Assembly: GCF_019649055.1 (NCBI RefSeq)
Contig: NW_026570301.1
Coordinates: forward strand, 310,001 to 374,000
DNA length: 64,000 nt
Direction: 5' to 3'
Source: Paramacrobiotus metropolitanus
Lineage: Eukaryota; Tardigrada; Eutardigrada; Parachela; Macrobiotidae
A model generated the notes under the pieces. That model worked only from the letters and a program-made list of their open reading frames with translations, did no database searches and was not told the DNA's origin. A program made the position numbers and the translations under genes. This document shows positions 37,401 through 48,490 of this stretch, piece by piece. The stretch's first letter is position 1. Each line of letters opens with the position of its first letter.

Positions 37401-37735
37401 GCTGATCGGTGGATAACTTTTGCCGAACCAGCAATACCTATTTTCCTGAGGCTACAGGTAGACTATTACCATTTTTGATTGTGAGTCCATATCCTTATGG
37501 TTGGGGACTTGTAATTCCGGTTTGGAAATCGCTTCAAACTGAAGTTTTTTTATTCCGTTTTCTTGTAATTGTTGATCGGTGGATAACTTTTGCTGAACCA
37601 GCAATATTTTCCTGAGGCTACAGGTAGACTATTACCATCGTTGATTGGAAGTCCATATCCTTATGGTTAGTGACTTGTAATTCCGTTTTGGAAATTGCTT
37701 CAAACTGAAGTTTTTTATTCCGTTTTCTTGTAATA
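37401..37735. repeat. Two-copy 170-bp tandem duplication upstream of member 5
   Basis: Unit 1 is 37401-37570 and unit 2 is 37571-37735, about 95% alike by eye. Each begins with the TGATCGGTGGATAACTTTTGC form of the conserved family upstream block and ends GTTTTCTTGTAAT. The duplication doubles the presumed promoter block of the pseudogene. Confidence 0.8.
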
Positions 37736-38680
37736 AATTCCGCATGAATGCGCAGCTCATAAAATTTAATGAATGTTCTACTCTCACCTGTATCAGCAGT
37801 GAATGCTGTTTGCTATACCCTTTCCAAGCCGAAAATCTGTATTTTTCGCCCACCTCCACATTTGGAATCCGGCTTCCACTAAGGGCACTGAATGTGTTTA
37901 GTGTGAGTTTTATTGGTGCGCACGTGTAATGCGACCTCAAACATCATTTGTAGAAATTCAATGATAAATCGAAACACATAACAGTTGTTACATACTGATA
38001 TAACAATATGTTTTCCGAATCTGGTAAGTGCTCATGAAACACAAAGTGGCCACCTTTATTCTCTCACTTCTAATAAATAAACGCTGCCGGAAATAGTCAA
38101 ATCTTGAACTGCATCTGCATTAACTTAAGTTTTAGCTCCATTTTGGTCCTCTCATCCAACATGCAGCGTGCTAGCTGCGGTTTACTGTATTGTCTGTTGT
38201 TCTAAACAGATACTGAGCCCTTGCACAAAAGCTTTAAATCCTTATTATATGTTTACAGTAAGTCGTCAATATAATTAATGTTTATCCCGGATATCACACG
38301 ACGACCGGCAAGCAACTGTGCAACGGCAACCAAAAGCGCGAACTTATAAAGCCAGATTTATCAGTTACAAATTTGTACCAAAATCTACAAACTTTAATGC
38401 TGAAATTACAGTTTCCGGTTGCCTGACAATGATAATTCCCGTTAGGTTATTGTGGGCTAAAAAAGAAAAATAAATTCAGATAAAACATGAGTATCAGCTT
38501 CGTTACCGCTGCCAGCAGAGGTGACAGTTAAACTGCTTCAAACAACATAATAAATGAAACAACTAACAGGAACATTTGTGATAACAACCAGTCAGATATG
38601 CTCAGCACAGCAAAACGATAGAAAGCCATCGATTTGTGGCCACATTATTGCTTTATGTATCAACCCGGAACTACGGCCAG
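37736..38680. other. Intergenic, no gene seen
   Basis: AT-rich DNA with no supported ORF, RNA gene or repeat. It separates the upstream duplication of LRR-like member 5 from the second HTH/zinc-finger gene. Confidence 0.4.
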
Positions 38681-41552
38681 TTAATGATGTGCAGCGGAAG
38701 CAGTCGCGTGCTTCAGGCAGTGACGGACCATCTTGACCGTCTGGCTGCTCCTAAACCGGCAATCGGCGCACACCAGCTGAGCGTTGCGAGCAAGACATTG
38801 ATGTCCTGGGCTGAAAAGATGGGTGACCAGCTGCTGTTCGACATCCGCCGCGAACTGACAGGCGTCGCAGCGATACTTGTGCCGTTCTGTTAAACCATGG
38901 CAACCGATGGTGATCTTTTTGAGTGTCGATTCTGAGGGCTCGGTCGAGTGCTTATCTGCTTCGCAGTATTTCGGCACTTCTGTCTGTAGTTGAAAATGAA
39001 CTATTTTCGAGTCGGTTTCATAATCGTATAAAAGAAACTGGATTTAGAAGAAATCTCGTCAGATCCCGCTATTTTGTTCGTTTAAAATATTCGTTTCAGA
39101 TGAATTTACTTATATTCTGTACGTAAAACATTCAGTATTTCCATCCTAAATGCTAATAACTTTAAGCGCACGAAATTCTGTTTGATTTTGAGATGATTCA
39201 ATCTGACACTGAAATTTTAAAAGCTGATTTGAAATTTCGAATCTCACCTCTGTCGAATCATCGGCGACACTAATGTCCTCTATTTCCGTAACGGGTTTCA
39301 AATGGTCATGAGGCTGAATCTCAGGGTCAATTGGAAGCGCCTCGGCAGAAGCATCCTCATCTACGACCGGGGATCGGTACCTGCGTGGTGTTGGGCGAGT
39401 TTCTGCCATGGTGCCCGTGTGCTGGCGTGATTGACGATGCCTGGCCGCTCGCTTCGCACCGCTGGCTTTCCACGCAATCCGTAGTTCTAAAACACAATGG
39501 CAACGCACTATTGGGAAATTCTTTCAAGAAGACAATATAGTTTATTACCATGTTCGTGGCCCTTGCGGCAGGATCGCTTATGGGCAAAGCGTTCGTATCA
39601 AAATCGTTACGACTCATCACAGTCAAAGTAGTCCAACTACACATTTGTTGTGAGGTGAGTGAAAAAAATTCCTGTTCTTTGGAAGCAAAAACACTTATTA
39701 CTGAATTTAACGTGAAAAAATTATTTTTTTAGCAATGGTTTCGGGATTCGAAAAAATTCGCTGATTTTTAATACGGATCAGATTTGGCTTAAAAAAATGA
39801 CTACATGGCCAATAGGAGTTGCACATAGCCTCTGTTCACTGGAAATTAGCACTTGGGATATATTCACTATGATGCGGCAGTGCCGCATCGGCTAAACTTA
39901 CGGGCAGTATAAACACTGCAAATGCCGATATTTGCTACTTCGACGTTGTTCTCATTCCGGACGGTTTCACAATATGGATTCGCGTAACGGACACCGCATT
40001 CTCCGTGTTGTTCCACACGACAAAATTTTTCAAAAAGTGACAATCATGAAAGTTGGTGTCGTTTTACAAGCTTCTGAACGATATTACTAAACATTATCAA
40101 GTACGCTTATGGGAGCAACGAAGAAAATAACCCAGCTCTGGTGTGGGGTACGAGAATCCGTATCACGAAAGGTCCGCAGTTCGGTAAACGTCGAAAAACA
40201 CAAACTCTGGTATAAATTTTGGACCGCAACAGCAGTAGGCATAGCCTAAGTATCCACAAACGCTTCCCAAGAGGAACAGCCATACTTCCTACGCGTAAAA
40301 TCTGGGTTCGAACAAAGAAGCGTCGGCTTGCACAATTCGCTCACAACAAAGCTCTACATTTTTAGTCGTACGTTGTAGCTGGTTATAAAACTGAATTAGG
40401 GTTCTCACTCTGAATATGGCGTTGCAAAGACTGAAATAGTGTCCATTAATGGACACAGTGTCCATCATTGAAAATAGTTTGTCCATCATTGCTGCCAAAG
40501 GTGTCCATTTTTGTAAAATTCAAATAAATTGTAAAATTTAAATGGGGGTCTATTAATTTTAAATTAAATTTCTCGGTAATTGGGTTTTCTTTGTTCTTGC
40601 TGTTTGATCAGTTGAAATAATTTGTTTGGTGCATATCTAAGCTCATACTCTCCATACTCGTAGTACAGATACTGTCAGATCACCTTGTCGCTGTTTGCTA
40701 ACTTGCCGGTCAAGGCGTATTTCGGCAGCCATCGGTCGGTCGGTCTGTCTTCTAAAGTACTAACACATACAGAGTACAGTCTGAGTACTTACCTATTTCT
40801 TCTTGCAAATCGCAACTGGTTAGAGTGAAGGTAAGAAGAAAAAAGCGCTGGGAATTGCGGTTATACCGCGGAACTGCGGTTATTATATATGTGCGGTTGC
40901 GGGTAGAAAGATGGATACAGTACTTTAGACACCGTCCGAGAGTGCAGGTCGACGCGACGAGCAATCTTGTCCAGGTCCATGTTCTCGTCAAACAGCTGGA
41001 TGATCAGCTCTTCCTGTGCATGTGAAACTCTAGAACTGCTTCGGCTGCCACCTAATACAGAGGAATAATGCATCAGGGTTCCGTGGTTCCTGTTTTCTGC
41101 TAATTGTTAGGTTTGCGAGAATGATAAGAGTACCTCGCTGCGATAGTGTTTTACCGAGCAGCACCAGCTCCCTCTGTAGATCATATTGTGAGACCCCAGC
41201 GCCTGTGGCGATGGCCTTCCCCCTGAAACCCTGCTGGAAAAGGTCGCAGATCATCTGGCGCTGATGGTGCGTGATCTTACGCGGAACGCGTTGACGCTCA
41301 GCTGGACGCGGGTCGGTCATGTTTCCTTTTGGTACGGGAAATTCCGGAGACCCACGATCGTCAATCGCTCTTTCCGCTGCATCTGGGTTCCCGATAGCTG
41401 CAAATAACATAACGAAGTCATTAAATCGTTGCGATTAATCGCATGGGGTAAACATTCTCAAATTTGTTAGCAGCTATGGTTTAAGAGCCAATTATGGTCC
41501 TACCCTTTTGTGCCAGGCGACTGGAGCGCCGTCGCGAAATTCCCGATTCCAT
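38681..41552 (-). CDS. Helix-turn-helix plus C2H2 zinc-finger protein, copy 2
   Basis: Five exons proposed: 41504-41552 (ATG, MESGISRRRSSRLAQK), 41134-41397, an exon starting at 41050, 39248-39486 and 38681-38983. Exon 2 has the first HTH (HHQRQMICDLFQQGFRGKAI), exon 3 the second (EELIIQLFDENMDLDKIARR), and the last exon two zinc fingers (CDACQFAADVEQQLVTH..., then CADCRFRSSQTVKMV). The 3' end of exon 3 is unresolved: no strong donor gives the phase-1 join needed by exon 4. The copy also has an intron (38984-39247, phase 0) absent from copy 1. It may be a working paralogue with an extra exon I missed, or partly decayed. Between 39487 and 40868 nothing else is evident. Confidence 0.5.
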
Positions 41553-41670
41553 AATTTTACACTGCTTGTCTGTCAGCTCTATCAAAGTTCAAGCCAGATA
41601 CAGGTACAATTGTTTTACGTCAGAATACATCAGTAGTTTTGTCGAATCGGTTACATGTAGTAAACGTTTG

Positions 41671-41715
41671 AAATAATCATCAAAATATAGCGCTGCTATA
41701 TTTTGATGATTATTT
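41671..41715. repeat. Perfect 21-bp inverted repeat with 3-nt loop
   Basis: AAATAATCATCAAAATATAGC, written in two parts AAATAATCATC and AAAATATAGC, is followed by GCT and its exact reverse complement. It lies about 120 bp upstream of the HTH/zinc-finger copy 2 start. It could be a cruciform, a hairpin RNA or a terminal remnant of a foldback element. Confidence 0.7.
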
Positions 41716-43003
41716 ATTATTAATTGACAGGCTAGAGTTACGACTGGGGAGAAATTCTAAATGAAACTGAATGTGTAGACAGGGCGCCTGCGCTATGCTA
41801 TTCTACGAGAAAACGAAAAAAACCTTAACAAAGGCGCACTCTCGAGAAAGCAGATTGGGGCAGCGTTGCTGCACCGGTCTCTATCTTATGCTTGCTGAGC
41901 CGCTGACCCAGCCGGCTCACGAGAAAGAACGCTAAAGAAAGAAAACTGACAGCAGTCAAAAAGCTGTCAAACAAATGACAGAAGCCACAAATAAAAGCCG
42001 GATCAGTGTCCAAAGCGCTATTCGCTGACTGCAAAACCTGTGGTACGAAGTAGCGGTTTACTAAGTAGAGCATCCGGTAAAGTAAATTCTCATGAACATT
42101 TCACGCAACTGCTAACGCTGCTGAGCTTCATCCTACATCCGCCATGTTCGGGTGTTTTGTACAGTTACGATAGTTTACCTATTTTAATTTGTGCTTAAAA
42201 AGTTTCTAAAAATGTGTTGACATTAATAGTAACCGTCTTGGCATCAAAGAAGACTTTAGGAAGATATCAGCCGCTGTAGAATAATAGCACAACCGCCACA
42301 ACGGGTTGAAATGTGTTAAAAGTTTTGTATCGCCATTGTGAACTTATAACAATAATGTTTATAAAAAAGGTAATATACCATATTTAACGGAAACTCGCTT
42401 ACCGGCACGCTGTAAAATTGTAAAAAATGAAGTTTCAGCAATCTGCATCTTAGCTCAAGCTTAAACATAACGGCGTACAGACGCCCTCTTTAATGGCCGT
42501 ATTGTTAAACTGCACGACCCGTCCCGGCGATATTACAAGGAAGCGTTGTAACTTGTAACACGATACGGTATTTCCTTTCTCCTTGGTATACAAATATGGG
42601 TTTTGTAATTCGGTGCTACTAGCAGTACCGCATTATAGCAAAAACTGAATCAGGAGGAAATCGCCTGACATGGTCCTAACAAAGCAGACACGTTTGTGAC
42701 ATGACAATACCGTACCTATAGACTGTAGCTATAGGTTTACAAATGACAGTCAAATAATTCAGGTAACATTAGCTTACCCAGTACCATCATTTATTACCGG
42801 AATCACGATCAGAATTCTCATCGTACTCAGACGACTCATAGTAGCTGTGGGGCAGCTCGTGCAAACAAGTTTGCACTTTGCACAATCTGCAGAGAACAAA
42901 CGTAAAACTACAATTTTCTTAGTATACTTGACTTCACTAAGTCTTATACAGAAAACGCAGCTGAATATTAATAAGTTTTTTAAATTGGCAAGGTCTGATC
43001 TAA
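41716..43003. other. Intergenic, no gene seen
   Basis: No supported ORF. The flank between the divergent HTH/zinc-finger copy 2 and LRR-like member 6 shows no RNA gene or clear repeat. Confidence 0.4.
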
Positions 43004-44256
43004 ATGAATAGAATAAACCAGAAGGTTCTCATCTACACTTTTATAAGCTTCGTCACAAATGCGTTTTGTGAGAACAATCTCGGTATGTAAAGATTGCAAA
43101 GGAAGCAATTTCATTTTCTTGCAGAGAAGTGCAAATTCTATTAAAAACTCTAAGCATATAGCCATAATTCGGATGTACTCTGCCCCAAATATTCGCTCTA
43201 CAGATAGTTTGTTTAATTTATTGATTTGCTACAGGCCGGACTGCCGATTTGGAAGCCGACTGCAGTGTGCGCAACCAATCGGTAACGAGCATTCCGTTTT
43301 CGTTACAAACTGTTCCATCTTTCCGCAACGACACATTAACAATGGACGAATGTATTGCGTACCATGCTCGGCAAGCCGATGCCCTCATGTGTGCTATCGT
43401 CTGGGAGCTGGAGATGTGCGCGTTGATCGGTGATGTCCGCCGGCAGTATACGCCGATGCTGAATACGTACATCCAGCCGGGATGCAAGTTTCAAGAGCGT
43501 ATGGCGGTGGAAACCACCACCCGGGCAATAAGCTTGATTAGTCCGGATCGTGCGGTGGCGCTGGCATTGTGGGACTGGAACGGCCCCGACGATCCGGTTA
43601 CATCGGAAGTTGTCGAACCGGTGCGCCAGCAAATCATTGCGTTGGACGTTCATCAGTGTTATACATACAACGGCACCAGCAACGTTACCAGCAAGATTCA
43701 CAGCCTCGGGCTGCTTCCCAATCTACACAGTTTAGAAATTGTTCTATGCTTTAATATGACCGTTAAAAGAGACCATTTTAGCCGCATGCCGCGCGTGCGG
43801 ATGATCACGTTTACTATGTCCACGATGGTGGCATTGGAAGCCGGAACATTTACCGATTTGCCATTCCTGTGGAGTTTAGTGTTGGAGAAAGATTTTGTCT
43901 CTCAACTCCAACATCCATTTCCGAAGCCTAAAGAGGGGGCGAGTGACAACGATGTCGCGTTTTATCGGTGGAAGAAATCTGAAGAAGACTGCGAACGGGA
44001 TTATTTGCAACGTCTGCATTGTGACTGCTCATTCGCGTGGCTGCGCAATCTGTTTCGAAAGAAGCCATATCTCATATTCGAGAAGAACGCAGGAGAAGTT
44101 TTCGCTATTGGCAATTATCTATCACCGGTTGTTTCGAGACAGAAAGACTCTGCGGACGTTCTAAGTGTTGATTGTTCACAAAATCTGACCGTGGATAATT
44201 ATTTTATGGGCCACGAGTTTTCCTACAACACTGTCTGCAGTAACCGGGCCTGTTGA
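43004..44256 (+). CDS. Secreted LRR-like family protein, member 6
   Basis: Exon 1 is 43004-43067 (64 bp, MNRINQKVLIYTFISFVTNA, donor GTGAGA); exon 2 is 43235-44256 (acceptor GCTACAG); the 167-bp intron is phase 1. The protein is 361 aa. It has SFRNDTLTMDECIAYH, ISPDRAVALALWDW, VEPVRQQIIALDVHQC, HFSRMPRVRMITFTMST, GTFTDLPFLWSLVLEKDF, a longer insert (PKPKEGASDNDVAFYRWKK), LHCDCSFAWLRNLF and the terminal NTVCSNRAC. The insert before the Cys cap is unique among the copies here. The start was chosen because the exon length matches members 7 and 8 exactly. Confidence 0.8.
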
Positions 44257-45013
44257 GTAACAGTTTTCTCTGTAGGTGTTCAACGGAAACGAAAAACATT
44301 TGATGTTACGTTTGCTGGATTCGATCACATTTGCCATTTGCGTATTTTCCGACCATCAAGTGACAAAACACGATCGTTTTAACACGTGACTCACAATTGT
44401 TGACTCACAAATTATTTTCTTGTTTAGTTTGTTAGCTGCGTTACTGAATTCCATAGTCTATGTGTTATTATGTCATTTGTATGATGTCATCGGGAATGCC
44501 TTCACGCCCGTAGGAGTGTTCTTCCCATGAGTTTTGATTGCATAACCTGTTGTTTATGTTTTGCTATCTTTTTTGAAGCCTTTGATGTTTGGTATTTGCC
44601 GCCAATATAAGCGCGACTGCATCGCGAGTTTTAGGAACTGCTTTTTAGTTGAGAGTTTTGAGTCGAGAGAGTAACCAATAAAGTCCATCGCAGTACCCGC
44701 TGCAAGAGTCCCCCTTGTAACATATGCGTTTATTTATCATAACGAATGCTACCGCTTAATAAACTGCGACAGAAAGCTGAACAGCTTTTGTCCGGATGCA
44801 ATATCCGAAAATAACATTTCTTCGTAACCGCAGACGCGGAGCATTGTATTGGTATTAGAGATGTTTTAAATGTACTGTATGTGCATGTTGAAGCATAAGC
44901 ATAAACTCATGAATGCATGTATTGGTGTATATTTAATAAAAGCCGGAGTTAAATAAATGCAGTAATAAATGGGCGTTACAATTCTCGAAGCGTTACAATT
45001 GGCGGTGCTGGGT
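44257..45013. other. Intergenic / 3' UTR of member 6
   Basis: No gene. AATAAAGTCC at about 44697 and AATAAAAGCC at about 44936 are possible polyadenylation signals for member 6 on the plus strand. Confidence 0.35.
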
Positions 45014-46420
45014 TTATCGTTTACGCGTACTGTTTGTGGCTGACTGTGACTCGGGTGTCACCGGCGAACTGCACGGGTTCAGCAGCCGACGAAAGAAGTC
45101 TTTCAATCCAATTCGATATTCTTCTCCAATTAGAAAAAATATCACCTACAGATAGGGAAACGGGAGAACACATAATTTCACCAACTTGCTAGAAACAATA
45201 CTGCGTTCTTAACACTCGCACAATTGCGTTATTACGATGTGTGTTTCTGGGCAAATCGGCTGGTTCTGCGTAAACCTACTTGGGAACCGCGCTTTGTGCG
45301 GTTCCCAAGTAGGCGGTTTGTGCGGTGCGCTTTGTCATTGACCATGAAAATTCGTGTACTAATTTATCTTTAATTTCCAAACCATCGTTTTGCAAAATAC
45401 GTCAGGTTTGGATACGATGCAAACCGGAAGTGGGCGATAATCGCTGCGTCACGTGCAGTAAATTAAAAAATTTTCTAAAAATTTTGTACCGGTAATGGAA
45501 ATTGTGCGAGTGCTAATTAACGGCAAAGGTTAATTTACCGGTGTCCCCAGATAGCCGGAATAATACAGCGCCCGCAACCATATCTGCAGATATGGATTTC
45601 TAACAAGAAGATGATAATGAAAGCTCGTAACCACAATTATCGGTAAGTTGCAGGCCAAATACCACAACGACGACGCAAACAGCATTCTTCCTAGTAAAAC
45701 TCTCCGTTGTAATTTTAAAAGGATTGTCCGGTCTGCGGGGTCGCGGTTGCGATGTTTCGATAGTTTGACTCGGAGTTGCGACAATAAAATCACCAAATAG
45801 CAGCAGTTCGTCCCGGTTAGCGGCAAATATACGCCCAGTATTCCGCCGGCATTAAAGATTCGCCGGTTGAAATATGTTGCAGGGCGAACCACGCAGATAT
45901 TCCACGGGTGAACCAGTGCCGTCTCCCAGCCACTGTTCAGCACCATCGGCAGCGTGCACGCCAGCAGAATAATCCATCCTATCAGAGTTGCCACAATGGT
46001 GGCGCTGCGTTTGTTGAATTTTGCGTAGTGATGCGGGAAAACAATCGCAATTAGTCGGTTAATGGATAGCATAAACGCCGCCCACCGTTCGCTGTCGGCG
46101 CAGATGAGGTAGACGACTTAAAAATTACGACAGCTGGTCAACGATTGCGTAATCGAAGGGAAATAGACAGGCAGCGTTAGAGCCGGATTAATGATGGTTG
46201 TTATCAGCAGACTGACGATGAGTATCAGGAGAATTTGGGCTTGGGATTCCGATGGCGTCCGACGCCGGTACAGGATGGCGATAATGAGAAGAATTATCAA
46301 TAAGGACGTGAGAAACTCAATGAAGGTTGTCACGATGAACCAAGCAGTGAGTGTAGCGGTGCCGGCTTCCACTGATTTATTGAAATATACGAGCACTGTT
46401 TGGTTAAACGAAATGTTCAT
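45014..46420 (-). pseudogene. 7TM receptor gene with one nonsense codon
   Basis: Exon 1 is 45539-46420 and exon 2 is 45014-45145 (donor GTAAAT, acceptor TCTGTAG, 393-bp intron). It aligns throughout with the intact receptor at 62035-63186: N-terminal NQT sequon, TM1 (FIEFLTSLLIILLIIAILY), TM2, TM3 ending LSINRLIAIVFPHHY, TM4-TM6 and a split TM7 resuming as VIFFLIGEEYR in exon 2. A TAA at 46118-46120 interrupts the start of TM3 where the paralogue has Tyr. No other break is visible. So it is a very young pseudogene, a polymorphic null, or a sequencing error. The ligand is unknown; the Asn in place of the usual DRY Asp/Glu sets it apart from typical class A receptors. Confidence 0.7.
45275..45313. 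repeat. Perfect 16-bp hairpin in the receptor intron
   Basis: CCTACTTGGGAACCGC, a 7-nt GCTTTGT loop, and GCGGTTCCCAAGTAGG. It lies in the intron of the receptor pseudogene. No known RNA family is recognised. Confidence 0.7.
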
Positions 46421-48490
46421 CGTGTCAGATAAATACCGGCAATATCAGACACCAATAAATTATTCAGGAATGTCCCCAGCCGCAGTCAATTGTGTAAATT
46501 CAGCAGATAGACAGCATATGAATTCTTCAAGACGGACCTAGAGTAGGTGAAGCAGAAGTTGTGCGAGGTAATGGAAATAAACAAATCCAGGCACGACTAG
46601 CACGAAACCCGTGCGACCGAGGTCGATTTTTATGGGTTACCTTATAGATAAAGCTGTCTTTGCCAAGTAAAATAGCTTTCTCCAAATGCATTTGGCAGTG
46701 AATGCTCAAATGTTCTGTGAATGCCACACATGGCTGCCTTTCAGAAAGCAAGTTTGACTCGGCCGTTAAAGTGACAACGGTTTAGACGATTCATTGATCT
46801 GCATATTTTACATAATTACCATCCCGAGAGGTAGTGCACTACATAAAGAACAGACACAATCAGTTAATGCTACCAGCGTCGAGGCGCAGCCGCGCATTCT
46901 GGAGCACTGTCAATTGGTCGTAAATAACGATTTTACTGCACACCAGGCCACTGATAGCGGCTTATTATTTTGAGCAATGCAAAACGGGACTGGTATGATC
47001 GAAGAAACTTGACAGTGCATGTTCTGTTTCTTCTGTTTCTCGGCGCTCCCAATACGGGGGCGGAAGATTATGTAGTCGTGCGGCAGATAAAATGGGTAAG
47101 GAAGGATAATTGCGCAACGAGAGATTACATCATGGTAACTTGCTGATAATTTGCTTTTCTTGCTGATAAAGAATAATGTGCTTACGAAAATGTTTTTTTG
47201 CTGATTATTTGCTTACAAGTGAAGAATGTAGTAACCCAGAAAATACATCTGGAAAAGGTTTTCATCATTGCAGGCGATCTTATTGAAGTGTTTTTACGGC
47301 AAACAATGTATTCATCTAAGTTTTGTTTTTCTAGAAAGGTACAACTAAAGTATTCATATCATAAAAGGCAGTGCTTCTAAACGGTGAATCGTGTTGTCAG
47401 AATTCAAGTGGAAGCAGTTTGATTTATTGTTTCCGCAAGGTTTAAAATTCTAGACACGCAGTCAAAAGTTTACATTATGTGTACGTGGACTGTGTCTTGA
47501 ATTCTTTGTATTAACTCCCTGGTCGAAAATCGATTACGTTCAGTGTGAGTGGCAAGGGGAGCACCTGGAAACCGTCTACGCTGTGCATGACCATCCAGAG
47601 TTCCGCGATGACGGCCAACATGCAGGCCATCAACATCATTAGTCCGGACCACCTTGTGGGAATGTAGGTATTCTCTTCACCTCTAGCATCCACTTCCGGA
47701 ACCGAAAATCCGGCAGGACAAAATGGTATCGCGATCTATCAGTCAAAGAAATCCGATCAAATTATGAGTGGGATTAATTTCGGCACCCGAACTGATCACC
47801 CGAACTGCGCAATTGGGATTTACCACAAATGTTATTTCTGATCGCCGAAAAGAGCGAAGGTGCATTGTCTGGGCCTCAGGCATTGGAAATAACACCATTA
47901 TCACGCAATGCGGGGTTATCAGATAAGCACACTCTAGAGATGTTAATATGGACTATTCACGGGACTTTAGTCCGAATAATTAACGGGCCGCTCGTAAGAA
48001 TTCCTGCAACATCGTTTGCTACCCAACGATGTAACGAGCGTATTGATAATGGTAGCTTTCACTGCAAAAACGCGAAGGTTTCGCCACAGCTCATTCTGCC
48101 TGCACAAAAGTTTTTTAATCAACGGGAACGCAGTTGTAACAGGAGTCAGGAAAAACGCGCAGACAATGCTACTGAAGAAAAATCTATTAAAAAATTCAAG
48201 TGTGTGCTTGTTTTTGCAAAATCCTGCTGATGCCCTGCATACGTAATTAGAATAAGGTTTACGATGATAACAAGCCAAAAAAACATTTGTTTCAATGAAA
48301 CTACAATTGACACAAAAGAATATCCACGAATCACGAAAAAAATAATCGAAAAAATGTCCAAGTGACAGAATGCATGAACGGTTTGAAAATGGCAATAAAA
48401 AGGTTTTCTAATTGACAAGGCTACCGGCTACGTATGAACTTCGTAATAAATGCTTGAATGACGAATTTCACAACAGTGTCATTTTGGCTT
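46421..48490. other. Intergenic with a small relic of the LRR-like family
   Basis: Two kilobases without an intact gene. On the plus strand near 47590-47665 a frame reads ANMQAINIISPDHLVG, clearly like the RAISLISPDRAV block of member 6, and the DNA ATTAGTCCGGA is shared. The frame stops soon after and nothing else of the gene is visible nearby. It looks like a remnant of a lost family copy. Confidence 0.4.

Noticed and set aside
46527-46751. 74-aa minus-strand ORF upstream of the receptor pseudogene
   Set aside because: No homology with the receptors or other genes here, no hydrophobic segment and no splice link.
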